Shown in pieces: positions 37,973-47,429 of a stretch of DNA of 64,000 nucleotides; positions within the stretch are counted from its first letter, which is position 1, and each line of letters opens with the position of its first letter. Under the pieces are notes generated by a model, which was given only the letters and a program-made list of their open reading frames with translations, searched no databases and was not told the DNA's origin. Where the stretch lies: contig NZ_FXXQ01000001.1 of the NCBI RefSeq assembly GCF_900184815.1, positions 530,631 through 594,630 on the forward strand, given 5' to 3'. A program made the translations under genes and the position numbers. The DNA is from Boseongicola aestuarii. GTDB lineage: Bacteria > Pseudomonadota > Alphaproteobacteria > Rhodobacterales > Rhodobacteraceae.

Positions 37973-39568
37973 GTGGAAGCGGATTATGTCGTCATCGGGG
38001 CCGGTTCGGCCGGCTGTGTGGTCGCAAATCGCCTGAGCGCGGACCCGTCCGTGAAGGTGGTCTTGCTGGAAGCCGGACCTGTGGACAGAAACCCGTGGAT
38101 TCACATTCCGGTCGGTTATTTCAAGACGATGCACAACCCGACGGTCGACTGGTGTTATCGCACCGAGCCGGATCCGGGGCTGAACGGGCGGTCGATCGAC
38201 TGGCCGCGCGGCAAGGTGTTGGGCGGGTCTTCATCCCTGAACGGGCTACTTTATGTGCGCGGACAGGCGCAGGATTACGACCGCTGGCGTCAGATGGGCA
38301 ATACCGGCTGGGGCTGGGATGATGTCCTGCCGTTGTTCAAGCGCGCAGAAGCGAACGAGCGCGGCGCGGATGAATTTCACGGCGACGACGGCCCCCTCGC
38401 CGTGTCGAACATGCGCATTCAGCGCCCGATCTGCGATGCATGGGTCGCGGCGGCGCAGACCGCCGGTTATCCGTTCAATCCCGATTACAACGGCAGCACG
38501 CAGGAAGGCGTCGGGTATTTCCAGCTGACCACCAAGAACGGGCGGCGCTGTTCAGCCGCGGTCGCTTATCTGAAGCCGGTCCGGCATCGCGAGAACCTGA
38601 AGATCGTGACCAATGCCTTGGTGTCAAAGGTCAATATCGAGAACAAACGCGCCGTCAGCGTCACTTACCGGGACTCCGGCGGCAGCGAGAAAGTCGTCGC
38701 CGCGCGCCGCGAGATCGTCTTGTCGGGCGGGGCGATCAACTCGCCGCAGATCCTGATGTTGTCGGGGATCGGGGACGCCGAACAGTTGAAGGCGAACGGG
38801 GTCGAGGTGGTGCATGATCTGCCGGGTGTGGGCAAGAACCTGCAGGACCACTTGCAGGCTCGGCTGGTGTTCAAGTGCAACGAGGCGACGCTGAACGACG
38901 AGGTGCGGTCCCTGTTCAATCAGGCGCGGATCGCGCTGAAATATGCGATGTTCCGTTCAGGCCCGATGACGATGGCGGCATCTTTGGCGACGGGGTTTCT
39001 CAAGACGCGCGACGATGTGGTGACGCCGGATATTCAGTTCCATGTGCAGCCCTGGTCAGCCGACAGCCCCGGTGCGGGCGTGCATCCGTTCTCGGCATTT
39101 ACCATGTCGGTCTGCCAACTTCGGCCCGAAAGCCGCGGCGAAATCAGGCTCGACGGCCCCTCGCCCAAGTCATACCCGAAAATCCATCCGAACTATCTGT
39201 CGACCGAGACCGATTGCCGGACCATCGTGGAGGGTGTGAATATCGCGCGGCGCATTGCGCGGGAAGCGCCCCTGAATTCGAAAATCGCCGAAGCTTTCCG
39301 CCCAGATGATACGCTTGCGGTGGACGACTACGAAGGCACGCTGGACTGGGCGCGCAACAACTCGGTGTCGATTTACCACCCGGCCGGCACCTGCAAGATG
39401 GGGTCCGGCACGGAGGCAGTGGTTGACGCTGAGTTGAAAGTGCACGGCATCGAAGGGCTGCGCGTGGCGGATTGTTCGATCATGCCGGAGATCGTGTCGG
39501 GTAATACCAACGCGCCAGCGATCATGATTGGCGAAAAGGTGTCGGACTTGATGGGCGCACGGGTTTGA
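37973..39568 (+). CDS. GMC-family FAD-dependent alcohol/choline dehydrogenase
   Basis: 531-residue flavoenzyme. GTG start at 37973 with GGAGGA (37961-37966) 6 bases upstream. Marks: FAD loop VIGAGSAGCVVANRLS (from residue 7), GGSSSLNGLLYVRGQAQDYD (GMC signature 1), SGGAINSPQILMLSGIG (signature 2), LPGVGKNLQDH, and the C-terminal active site YHPAGTCKMG with His near residue 467 and NTNAPAIMIGEK. The family includes choline, glucose and other alcohol dehydrogenases; it might oxidise the solute taken up by the divergent TRAP system. It ends the core block of the window. Confidence 0.92.
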   Translation: MEADYVVIGAGSAGCVVANRLSADPSVKVVLLEAGPVDRNPWIHIPVGYFKTMHNPTVDWCYRTEPDPGLNGRSIDWPRGKVLGGSSSLNGLLYVRGQAQDYDRWRQMGNTGWGWDDVLPLFKRAEANERGADEFHGDDGPLAVSNMRIQRPICDAWVAAAQTAGYPFNPDYNGSTQEGVGYFQLTTKNGRRCSAAVAYLKPVRHRENLKIVTNALVSKVNIENKRAVSVTYRDSGGSEKVVAARREIVLSGGAINSPQILMLSGIGDAEQLKANGVEVVHDLPGVGKNLQDHLQARLVFKCNEATLNDEVRSLFNQARIALKYAMFRSGPMTMAASLATGFLKTRDDVVTPDIQFHVQPWSADSPGAGVHPFSAFTMSVCQLRPESRGEIRLDGPSPKSYPKIHPNYLSTETDCRTIVEGVNIARRIAREAPLNSKIAEAFRPDDTLAVDDYEGTLDWARNNSVSIYHPAGTCKMGSGTEAVVDAELKVHGIEGLRVADCSIMPEIVSGNTNAPAIMIGEKVSDLMGARV

Positions 39569-40091
39569 GGCGCGGATCAGAGCTGAGTATTTGATGCAAG
39601 GCGCATAAATGACCCAAGGACAACTGTTTCAGCCTCTGTGACGCTTGCACTAGGGCTGCGCTTTGCGCGCGTAACTGAAATCGTTCTTGATCGCCGCAGG
39701 AGCGTGATCAGTGAATTTGACAAGAGCGTCGATTGGTATAACGGACCTAGGAGTCGCTGCACGCAGGTATTAGTTGCTCCGCTACGGCAGAAACGGAGCA
39801 ACCAACCGATCATTTTGGACCTTCGCGGATGTTCGAGCCTGTCAATCTCAAACGTTTCCTCGACTGAGCCAAAAGCCCAGAAGACTTTTCGAAACTAAAA
39901 GCTCAGTTCAGGACCAACCCTTAGGAAAAAAAGAAGTAGCTCATTTGGACGTCGGATAAGGCCTCGGCGGATTGACAATCGATTGAGTGCGCCTCAAACG
40001 TCAGCGCTTTTTCCAACAGGATCGCCTCGCCTAAGTGTCGTAGCTCTTTCTGGCACAAATGGTTTGATTGACGTGTGTCCAATATCAACGC
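39569..40091. other. gene-poor gap at the start of the accessory region
   Basis: 523 bases without a convincing gene; open frames here lack ribosome sites and family resemblance. It holds a 9-bp inverted repeat GTTGCTCCG (39773-39781)/CGGAGCAAC (39794-39802) with a 12-base loop and no T run. Confidence 0.5.
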
Positions 40092-40760
40092 TCAATCCCG
40101 AATGCAGTGGTAAAGATAGTTCACTCTCGCGTTTCGCTTCATAGTCTGTACCTGGTCAGCGATGCGCCAGCCATGGGAATTTAAGACATTCAAGAACCCG
40201 CCTTCATCATGAACATACTGAGCTGGCCGATTTGGATGTCGAAAATTGATCAGCTTCAGCGATATCCAATACCAAAATCGCGCCAATGGGCCGGATTTCT
40301 TTGGTACAACACTAGCGCCGACAATCATTTCCTTGGCTTGAAAGGCGCTTAGCAGATCAAGGACTTTCTCGACTTCCGAGGCCGAAATCCAATTCAAGAA
40401 GCGGACACATACGATCAGGTTGGGCTGGTCAGGGAAATCGGTCGGCGATAGATCGAAAATACTTTTCTCTTTGAGCGAAAACCGTTCTTGTTTGGCCTCC
40501 GGAAGTGCCGCGATCTTGGCTTCGGCTTCCTCCAACATGCCTGCGGAGAGGTCTACCCCGATAACATTTAGGTCGTGCTCGGCATACTGCGTTATCCAGC
40601 GGCCGGTTCCAAATGGGCAATCGAGAACGCTGGTTGCCTTTGACTTGGAAAGCATCGACTCGAACGCTGCAATCTCGGCCTTCCATCTGGATGACTTTGA
40701 ACGGCGACTGTCGTAGTCACGCGCACGGTCTCCCGAATATGCTTCAAGTAGTTTGTCCAT
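40092..40760 (-). CDS. class I SAM-dependent methyltransferase
   Basis: 222 residues. Motif I SVLDCPFGTGRWITQYA (about residues 44-60, with C-P-F-G-T-G in place of the more usual G-x-G-x-G), acidic strand end VIGVDLSAGMLEEA, and a later IVCVRFLNWIS segment. The C-terminal part (LARFWYWISLKLINFRHPNRPAQYVHDEGGF) is not typical and may hold a substrate pocket. It overlaps the upstream ParB-like gene by 17 bases and is expected to be co-transcribed with it and the pyruvyl transferase gene. Confidence 0.85.
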   Translation of the reverse strand: MDKLLEAYSGDRARDYDSRRSKSSRWKAEIAAFESMLSKSKATSVLDCPFGTGRWITQYAEHDLNVIGVDLSAGMLEEAEAKIAALPEAKQERFSLKEKSIFDLSPTDFPDQPNLIVCVRFLNWISASEVEKVLDLLSAFQAKEMIVGASVVPKKSGPLARFWYWISLKLINFRHPNRPAQYVHDEGGFLNVLNSHGWRIADQVQTMKRNARVNYLYHCIRD

Positions 40761-41520
40761 GCCTGTCTCTCAATTGCGGTTTCGGTCGGGTGTAAGCACT
40801 AAACACGTCTTTTGCCAGTGATCCATCAATACTGCCATTTCGAACCAACGGCCAAAAATCGGTCTGGCTAGTGTCGATCACCCTTGGAAATCCTCGGCGA
40901 AATGCTACGGGAACTGTGCGGTATCCTAGGCTTGCCAATGCAGCGGCTCGGTGTTTTCCACCCCGCACAAAGAAGCACAAGTCGGCCCCATCCCGCATGA
41001 CATACCCTTCAATGTCGCCGTGATTGTCAGGGGTAAATCCATTGGACTTGATGCTCTCACACACGCTTCGAAGCCTCGACATTTCCAAGGCGATCTTTTC
41101 TTCTGTCGCAGGGCCATAAAAAGAAACCCCATGCTCACGACCCAGTTTTTTTTCACCCGGTGGCGGAATGCGTGATTCTCTTAGGTACCACGGGATCTCC
41201 CAAGGAGGCAGGTCTTCGCCCACGCGACCAACGCATTCTAATGCGTAAAATTCCGCAATTGAACGGGGTTGGAAGCCCTCATAGAAGTCAAAGAGTGTCT
41301 CGGCACCCTCGTTCAAAGCCTTAACAAATGGATGGTCGGAATCGAATGCAAACCCACCCTGCATCCGCAGCAGATCAATTGGCACATCCATTCTCAGCGA
41401 GGCAGACTCAATCCAATGACTGAACTCAAGCAGGTGACATGGTTCGGTCACAGTTACTTGAACGCGCGGACGAAGCCACTTTCTTCCACCACCAACGATG
41501 TTTCGAAGTATCCTACTCAT
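40744..41520 (-). CDS. ParB/Srx-fold protein in polysaccharide-type cluster
   Basis: About 258 residues (start not certain; ATGs at 41520 and 41535, GTG at 41580). The C-terminal part carries a ParB/sulfiredoxin-like nucleotide-fold pattern: DIEGYVMRDGADLCFFVRGGKHRAAALASLG (the GxHRxxAL box, about residue 186) and VPVAFRRGFPRVI. The N-terminal half (CHLLEFSHWIESASLR..., FDFYEGFQPRSIAEFY) is not recognised. Proteins with this box sit in sugar-polymer gene clusters, where they are not chromosome-partition proteins; the role is unknown. Confidence 0.65.
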   Translation of the reverse strand: MSRILRNIVGGGRKWLRPRVQVTVTEPCHLLEFSHWIESASLRMDVPIDLLRMQGGFAFDSDHPFVKALNEGAETLFDFYEGFQPRSIAEFYALECVGRVGEDLPPWEIPWYLRESRIPPPGEKKLGREHGVSFYGPATEEKIALEMSRLRSVCESIKSNGFTPDNHGDIEGYVMRDGADLCFFVRGGKHRAAALASLGYRTVPVAFRRGFPRVIDTSQTDFWPLVRNGSIDGSLAKDVFSAYTRPKPQLRDRHGQTT

Positions 41521-41593
41521 GTCTTTTTCTGGCATTCCCGAATTGGTAAGTCCATGAGCGATTGCTCTATAACCACGCACCGAGCTTCTGTGA

Positions 41594-42595
41594 TTAATTC
41601 GTCAGGTCAGCAATCCGGTCGAACATGATCTCGCCATCAGCCCTCCAGAGTTGGAGACTTGCATCTATTGCTGCGAGCTCTCTCTCTGTAAAAGACCAAT
41701 CCTTACCAAGCAGATTGGCGTTCAGTGCGTCCTCGGATTGAATGCGATCGGGATTGAGCCCGATGTCTGCCAGAAGCGCCTCGATCTTCCAGCTATTTGA
41801 CTTGATCGCCACAAACGGGGTGCCTGCTAGGATGGCCATACACACCGCATGAAAGCGACCAGTAACCAATAATTCGCGCTGACACAGTTCATTCAGGTAG
41901 TCGATGTCATTCTTCAGGAGTCGCGTGCCTGGATGCTTGGCTAAGAAGCGCTTTTCTATATAGCGAACATAGGCTTTTCGCAGCGTTCTTTTCAATCCGC
42001 GAGTATGAACGCTGACATGTTTTAGTTGCGGTGTGACCGGCACATAAGAGGAACCCGTAGATGTGGCGAAATTTGCAAGTCGTTTCTCCACGTCGCGGTT
42101 CACAGAGCAACTGACGGTTACGCCTTTGCGGTTTTGACTGGGAATGTTCAGCGATTGAAACATGGATAAATCGCCAAGCCAGGCGACATCTATTCCTGAC
42201 TGGTTCGAAAGCTCTGAAGCCGACCGGCTGTCGCGACAATAGATCAGATCAAACCGAGAGGCGAGGCCGGCCCATTCCTTCGGGTTCTGCTGCCATAAGG
42301 CGTTGATGAGCGCAACCTTTCCGCCATTTTTTCTTACACGCTCCCCGGCCTCCAATAGCCAAAGCCCCTTCCTCTTCCCGTGATGCAAGGTACCTTCCCC
42401 GTTGATGACCAGAACTTGCGCAGCGTCGATCTTGGCCTTTTCGTGGGCGTTGTTCTTCCAATCTGTTCCAACCAGTAAGCTAGGCAGAGAGCCATACCCC
42501 CTTTGTCCCAGAGCTTCTCGAATGGATCGCATGACTCGCATACATCCAAAGTGGCTGCTTTCCTCGTCCGTATCGTTCATCAATAGGATGCCCAT
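41594..42595 (-). CDS. polysaccharide pyruvyl transferase family protein
   Basis: 333 residues. ATG 42595 with GGAGA upstream (a GTG at 42610 is in frame). The PS_pyruv_trans pattern: MGILLMNDTDEESSHFGCMR at the N-terminus, VLVINGEGTLHHGKRKG (about residue 65), LIYCRDSRSASEL, and CQRELLVTGRFHAVCMAILAGTPFVAIKSNSWKIE (about 240-270). The family adds ketal pyruvate to sugars of surface polymers using PEP, or in some members does related phosphoryl/sialyl-type chemistry. First gene of a three-gene minus-strand unit. Confidence 0.85.
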   Translation of the reverse strand: MGILLMNDTDEESSHFGCMRVMRSIREALGQRGYGSLPSLLVGTDWKNNAHEKAKIDAAQVLVINGEGTLHHGKRKGLWLLEAGERVRKNGGKVALINALWQQNPKEWAGLASRFDLIYCRDSRSASELSNQSGIDVAWLGDLSMFQSLNIPSQNRKGVTVSCSVNRDVEKRLANFATSTGSSYVPVTPQLKHVSVHTRGLKRTLRKAYVRYIEKRFLAKHPGTRLLKNDIDYLNELCQRELLVTGRFHAVCMAILAGTPFVAIKSNSWKIEALLADIGLNPDRIQSEDALNANLLGKDWSFTERELAAIDASLQLWRADGEIMFDRIADLTN

Positions 42596-42621
42596 CCGGG
42601 ATTCTCCCACGGCGCCATTAT

Positions 42622-43239
42622 TTGGAGTCCACTTTTAGTAGACCGAAAGGATTCCACCGTCGACCCCACTCAGGCCAATCATGCACCAACAATCAAACCG
42701 GACCTGTCATATCAGGCCAGGCAGCGGGTCACGGACACCTCAACTACGAGCGTTGCGCAAAGACCCTTCAGCACAAGACCGAAGTCGTGTCATCACTCCA
42801 ATGCCCGGATGTCGATCAAATGCCCGATGTTCTGGCTGGTTCAGAATTGGTCATCGGCGGGCGCTACCATACATCAATTTCTGCCTTGTCGCTGAATGTA
42901 CCTGTTATTCTCACCGACTCAAACAGTCACAAGTCCAAAGGGCTGGTGAACCGGTTTGATGGCAACATTCGCCTGGTCGATCATGCCAATAAGGACGAGG
43001 TGTCGGCTGCGGCAGCGGCCATCATGAGTGATCCCGCAGATCTAAGAGCGCGTATTCAGGAATGCATGGCCCGCCTCGCACGTATTTCGGATTCTGAGGC
43101 AGACAATCTCAACGGTTTTCTGGACAATGTTGTTGCCACAGAAGGTTGCGCAGTTATCTTTCCAGGATTGATCCGTCCTATTGGACTATCGGAGGAGATT
43201 GTGCGCCTTACTTTCAGAAGTCAGATGATCTGCGTCTGA
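42622..43239 (+). pseudogene. polysaccharide pyruvyl transferase, 3' remnant
   Basis: An open frame whose middle matches the C-terminal part of a pyruvyl transferase (VLAGSELVIGGRYHTSISALSLNVPVILTDSNSH), without the N-terminal half. The first 30 codons are His/Arg/Gln-rich, unlike coding sequence, and the last 30 run into a different gene. It is a different subfamily from the intact divergent copy at 41594-42595. A truncated remnant is the best reading. Confidence 0.7.
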
Positions 43240-43743
43240 AGGAGATTTGGGATACGCCAAATTGCAGGAACTTCGCAGTGGTACCGTAGTCCTGAGATGC
43301 TAGAGACAATCGGCGCAGCCGACGTTATCGTGCTTGTATCAAATTGGAAGGCCGCTGCCGCACCATTTGTGGTCGAAACAATAATGAGAATTAAGGAACT
43401 CAGTTCGGCGTCGGTCGTTCTTGTTGGCCCAAAACAGTTTGGGGTCGTTGACATCAGGGTTCTGCTTCAGATGTCGATTTACGAGCGAGTAGCTAATCGC
43501 CATATGACCGACATCGAAATCTTACTGCTAAACAAGCGACTGAAAACGATCGAACAGACAATCTATTTAGATATAATTGGAGCGCTTTGTGACAACGATG
43601 GCAACTGTCCTCAGGTCACCGAAGGCGGAAGATTGATTTCGCAGGATGGCGGACATTTGACTCCGGCTGGTGCCTTGCTTCTTGGCGATCGGTTGGAGCA
43701 GAAAATGGACCTCTCTAAGATTTTTGGATTAGCCACAAACTAG
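43240..43743 (+). pseudogene. SGNH-domain acyltransferase, 3' remnant
   Basis: The frame after the stop at 43239 continues as ADVIVLVSNWKAAAAPFVVE ... SSASVVLVGPKQFG ... LCDNDGNCPQVTEGGRLISQDGGHLTPAGALLLG, the pattern of the C-terminal SGNH domain of OafA/YrhL-type polysaccharide acyltransferases. It has a Met only at 43297 and lacks the multi-pass membrane half. Stop codons between 43237 and 43297 and the alternate frame FQKSDDLRLKEIWDTPNCR just before it suggest a patchwork of gene ends. Confidence 0.6.
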
Positions 43744-43792
43744 ATCCGTGGCCTAGAAGCTGGAAGCCAGGCCAGCGAACGGGGATGAGAAA

Positions 43793-44509
43793 ATGGAAAA
43801 GGCGCTTCGCCGCAATCCGCTCAAGATGGCAATCCACAAGGCGTCCAAGCGCCTCTATGCCATTACAGGCACGATACCGCGAAAGCATCTTACCCCTCAC
43901 AGGGTAGATGGACGGCAAGTCGTCGTGATCCATAACCCCAAAGCTGCGGGAAGCTCTCTGAAAATTATGCTGAGCGCGGACACAAGCATTGGCACAACGC
44001 ATACCGGACCGAGCCAAGCGTATTCTCGGCGCATGTGGCATTCCACGTTTAGTGTGGTCGCTGTCAGGCACCCGTTCGACAGGTTCGTCTCCAGGTATGT
44101 CTTCATGATCCTCAAACAACGGGGAGGCGTCCTGAAACGGGAATGGGGTGACAGGATTCAAGGAATGGACCTTTTCACATTTCTTGAATTTATTGGTCAA
44201 TATCCTGGGAAACTCGGACCCCAGAAGATCTGGACCCACTTTCCAAGCGTCAGCAAGCCAGTAGCCGACCTTATTTTGAAGGTAGAGGAAAGCGATAATT
44301 GGGAAGCTCAAATTCGCGCAGCAGGGATCAATCCGCACCCTGTGGAAGAACGGAAGAACGTGACGCGCGCGGCTGATCAGAGTTTTGGACAAGTACTTAG
44401 TCTGACTGATGCCGAACTTGCCCACCTGGAAGAGGAAGTTTTCGCCGTTTATCAGGCCGACTACGAAGCCTACGGTTACGACCGCCTCCCGTCCGGATGG
44501 CGCGCGTGA
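43793..44509 (+). CDS. sulfotransferase family protein
   Basis: 238 residues. The 5'-PSB loop that holds PAPS, VVVIHNPKAAGSSLKIML (about 43-60), and the 3'-PB loop VVAVRHPFDRFVSRYVFM (about 85-102) are both present, as in the Sulfotransfer_2 (carbohydrate sulfotransferase) group. The C-terminal acidic helix EEVFAVYQADYEAYGY is usual at the end of these enzymes. It likely sulfates a surface polysaccharide. Apparently intact, unlike its two left neighbours. Confidence 0.85.
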   Translation: MEKALRRNPLKMAIHKASKRLYAITGTIPRKHLTPHRVDGRQVVVIHNPKAAGSSLKIMLSADTSIGTTHTGPSQAYSRRMWHSTFSVVAVRHPFDRFVSRYVFMILKQRGGVLKREWGDRIQGMDLFTFLEFIGQYPGKLGPQKIWTHFPSVSKPVADLILKVEESDNWEAQIRAAGINPHPVEERKNVTRAADQSFGQVLSLTDAELAHLEEEVFAVYQADYEAYGYDRLPSGWRA

Positions 44510-44602
44510 CGCAGCGGGCGCGCCTGGGAAAGTAGAGCCCTAAATAAAAGGGCTGACGGCCAATGACTTTGTCTGTTTCGCCCTCTGTTTCTGGGCCACT
44601 GA

Positions 44603-44806
44603 TCAGGGGGGCTCAAAAAGGGTTTCCGGCACTGGTGGGCGCATATTGAGCGCCTGATGCGGACGGGTGTGGTTGTACTGCCTTAGCGAGTGATCGACGA
44701 CGACCTGAATCTGCTTCGTTGATTTGACCCACTCCGCATTGAGAACTTCCCGGCGGAGGGTCCTATTGAACCGCTCGTTGTATCCCTGAGCGGTCGCTTG
44801 ACCGCC
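44603..44806 (-). pseudogene. IS3-family transposase, 3' end only
   Basis: The last ~65 codons of an IS3-type integrase: GYNERFNRTLRREVLNAEW, then QYNHTRPHQALNMRPPVPET. The rest of the element is missing: upstream of about 44806 the frame has no integrase similarity. The sequence near 44575-44602, with CCACTGATCAGGGGGG, resembles an IS end. Confidence 0.82.
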
Positions 44807-44982
44807 CGAATGACCACAGCGATTACGCTGTGGAAAATGCTTCAGTTTGACTCGGCTTGTACTTGATGCGTGCGGCCTTGCTTGGGCTATTTGATCTAGA
44901 TGTGTTGAGCTGCTCTGGTGATGGAGCGTTTCACGACACAAGGCGGGAGTTAGCTACTGCCCAAGACCGTACCCGGACGTTC

Positions 44983-45933
44983 TTATCTGCGGACAATTAC
45001 TTCCTCCGCAGCGCGGCGCAGAGTCGAGCGCAGCCAAAGTGATGCCGGGTCAGCATCGAAGCGGGCGTGCCATGCGATCTGTTCGAAGTAGGAAGGAAGC
45101 GCCAGTGGTGGCTCAAAGATACGCAAATTGGCAGTTTGCGCGAAATAGCGAGCGAGCTGTCTGGGGCAAGTCAGCAGAAGGTCACTCTTGGCGATCAATA
45201 GCGGGGCGGACATGAAGTATCGCGTCCTCATGGCAACGCGGCGGCTAAGGCCGTGGCGGGCGAGCTCTTCATCAATCCAGCTTGGACTGCGGTCTTCGGT
45301 GATTGTAATCAAGAGATGCGGAAGGGCTGCGTAGGTTTCAAGGTCAAGACTCTCACCCACTGCGGGGTGGTCGTTGCGGACCACGCAAACGAATTCTTCC
45401 TCATAGAGGTTGGTACCGCGTATTTCGGGAAGACTTTGCGCCTGACTTCCAGTGAGAACAGCCGCAAGTAGCAGATCGATATCGCCATCGGCCAGGCGCG
45501 CAAGTTCATCAAAACGCAGGGCGCCGGCCCGAGCAATAGGGCGGATTTCCAGATCAAGCTTTGGGGCTTCACGTTCGAGGATTTTGAGGACCGGCGGCAG
45601 AATAAGGGTGCTCAGAAAATCAGGCGCTGCGATGACAAACCCGCGTTCTGAGCGGCTTGGATCAAATTCTCCGACTGTCGAGACAGCGCGTTCGAGCTCT
45701 AGCAAGGCGCGATGAAGCGGAGCCATGAGTTGCTCGCCAAATGGCGTGCGGATCATTTTGCCGCCGGTTCGGGTCAATAGCTCGTCACCAAAAAGATCGC
45801 GCAGCATACGGAGCGAATGACTCATGGCGGAAGCCGTCACGTATTGCTTTTCTGCGGCGACTTGAACGCTTTGGTGCGTAAGCAATAAGTCCAAAGCAAC
45901 CAGAAGGTTCGTATTTATGCTGGAAAGGTTCAT
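44983..45933 (-). CDS. LysR-family transcriptional regulator
   Basis: 316 residues. N-terminal winged HTH (NLLVALDLLLTHQSVQVAAE, then MSHSLRMLRDLFGDELLTRTGGKMIRTPFGE), then the LysR substrate-binding domain with FVIAAPDFLSTLILPPVLK and FDELARLADGDIDLLLAA. The type matches the NodD/PcpR-like subgroup. It is divergent from the SRPBCC gene at 46099, its most likely target. Confidence 0.93.
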   Translation of the reverse strand: MNLSSINTNLLVALDLLLTHQSVQVAAEKQYVTASAMSHSLRMLRDLFGDELLTRTGGKMIRTPFGEQLMAPLHRALLELERAVSTVGEFDPSRSERGFVIAAPDFLSTLILPPVLKILEREAPKLDLEIRPIARAGALRFDELARLADGDIDLLLAAVLTGSQAQSLPEIRGTNLYEEEFVCVVRNDHPAVGESLDLETYAALPHLLITITEDRSPSWIDEELARHGLSRRVAMRTRYFMSAPLLIAKSDLLLTCPRQLARYFAQTANLRIFEPPLALPSYFEQIAWHARFDADPASLWLRSTLRRAAEEVIVRR

Positions 45934-46098
45934 AGATGAATTTTTCTCAGGTTACCTTGAATTATTGTCGTTTGCGTGGTCGTCGCGAGTCAATTAACTT
46001 TGCAGCTGTTACCTGAGAAAGGCAAAGCAAATATCTGATTTTGAACAACTAAAAATCCAATAACGCATGACTTGAAGCTAAAGAAGAAAGCACTTGAA
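45934..46098. promoter_or_regulatory. divergent control region LysR / SRPBCC
   Basis: Holds an inverted repeat TTCTCAGGT (45944-45952) and ACCTGAGAA (46011-46019) separated by 58 bases. It could be a LysR site pair or chance; also the AT-rich stretch 45958-45970. Confidence 0.4.
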
Positions 46099-46500
46099 AT
46101 GGCATACATTAAAATTTCTCATGAATACAAGGCAACTGCTGATCACATTTGGTCGCTTATCGGCGAGCCGGGGAAACTTGCGGATTGGCATCCAGCCATC
46201 GCGAGTTCTCCAATCAGTCACAACAGCCGTGTTTGCACACTGGCAGATGGTGGCGTGGTGAAAGAAGAGATCACTGCACACGATCCACTGGCCCGCAGCT
46301 ATAGCTACCGTATCATCGAAAGCCCCTTGCCAATGAGCGATTACATTTCGACCATCCGAGTGGAGCCGATAAACAGTGGTGGCGCGGAAGTCGTCTGGGA
46401 AGCGCAGTTTGAGCCGGTTGGTATCGAACTTTCGCAACTCGAAGGTCTTTTGGCAGGGCTTTACAACGCCGGTCTTGAAGCGCTCGAGGCCACAACCTGA
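46099..46500 (+). CDS. SRPBCC (START-like) family protein
   Basis: 133 residues. ATG 46099 is chosen over the TTG at 46072. The pattern fits the Polyketide_cyc/SRPBCC fold: YIKISHEYKATADHIWSLIGEPGKLADWHPAI, CTLADGGVVKEEI, SYSYRIIESPLPMSDYISTIRV and WEAQFEPVG with a C-terminal helix ending in LAGLYNAGLEAL. Such proteins bind hydrophobic ligands. The neighbour LysR regulator suggests that it is inducible. Confidence 0.82.
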   Translation: MAYIKISHEYKATADHIWSLIGEPGKLADWHPAIASSPISHNSRVCTLADGGVVKEEITAHDPLARSYSYRIIESPLPMSDYISTIRVEPINSGGAEVVWEAQFEPVGIELSQLEGLLAGLYNAGLEALEATT

Positions 46501-46633
46501 GCTGGCCAAAAACCGACGTTCAGTCGGATAGATCACACGTCTTGATCTCAGTGCAAGTTGGTGAGGATTTGGAACCCACACCTTTTGCGCATAAGCTCTC
46601 CTCCTACAATCAATTTTTAGAAGGGACTAACTG

Positions 46634-47074
46634 ATGCTCTTTAAGTCAATTATCGCAGCGGCTGTTTCCGCGACTATGCTTTTGTCTGCCACAACCCCAA
46701 CATTAGCGGAGACCAATACTGACGCGACCGATGATGTGTCATGGACAATCACGCTCGAACTTGGCGAAGGTCAAGATGAAGCCTTCCAAGCTCTTATGGC
46801 CGAAATGGTCGAGGCGACAAAAGAGGAAGCGGGAGCGAAGGGCTATGAGTGGTATCGCTCTGGGAGCACGGTCCACATTAACGAACGCTACGAGACAAAT
46901 GCTGATGCGGGCATTCATCTGGGTAACTTTGGAGAGAACTTTGCAGAGCGGTTTCTTGCAATCCTGACCCCTACCGGGCTGCAGGTTTATGGTCCCGCTG
47001 AAGGAGGCGTCCGGGAAGGTTTGGCAGGCTTTGGTGCCACTTTCTATGACCAAGTGGGTGGCTTCGAAAGATAG
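46634..47074 (+). CDS. exported ABM-like (dimeric alpha/beta-barrel) protein
   Basis: 146 residues with a signal peptide (MLFKSIIAAAVSATMLLSATTPTLA). The mature part WTITLELGEGQDEAFQALMAEMVEATKEE ... GYEWYRSGSTVHINERYE looks like an antibiotic-biosynthesis-monooxygenase-type ferredoxin-like barrel, though it is acidic. The function is unknown. It follows the SRPBCC gene by 133 bases on the same strand; AGAAGGGAC lies near the start. Confidence 0.72.
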   Translation: MLFKSIIAAAVSATMLLSATTPTLAETNTDATDDVSWTITLELGEGQDEAFQALMAEMVEATKEEAGAKGYEWYRSGSTVHINERYETNADAGIHLGNFGENFAERFLAILTPTGLQVYGPAEGGVREGLAGFGATFYDQVGGFER

Positions 47075-47243
47075 GTCATACCAAAAAATCGACGATGCAG
47101 GGCTCTGGCGGGGCCCTGCTGACGTTCCCGGGGTCGTGAAAGAACGACTGCTTCGCATAAAATCCGGAACGATGTAGAAGCGGCGCGACCCATTTCTCTG
47201 GCAGAGGCTACGCTAGAAATTGCGCGGTCTATGTATCTAGCCG

Positions 47244-47429
47244 TCACCTCTTTTCCGGAGGATCCGTCAAGACGTTTATCAGCGTCGCTCCAATGATCCA
47301 GATCGCAAACATTGCAAAAGTCGCGATGGCATTCGAATAAAGTCCACCGAGATAGCCACCCAAGCCCACCACAAAGCCAATTGCTCCATTTAAGCCCTGC
47401 AGTTCCCTTCGCCGCTTTCTGAATTCCAT
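47244..47429 (-). CDS. small two-helix membrane protein (61 aa)
   Basis: ATG 47429 with GGAGGG 7 bases upstream. A basic start (MEFRKRRRELQGLNG) is followed by two hydrophobic segments (AIGFVVGLGGYLGGLY and AIATFAMFAIWIIGATLINV). No family is recognised; a membrane protein is likely. Confidence 0.65.
   Translation of the reverse strand: MEFRKRRRELQGLNGAIGFVVGLGGYLGGLYSNAIATFAMFAIWIIGATLINVLTDPPEKR

Noticed and set aside
39577..39898. Open frames on both strands after the GMC gene
   Set aside because: Low-complexity composition, no start signals, no family likeness.
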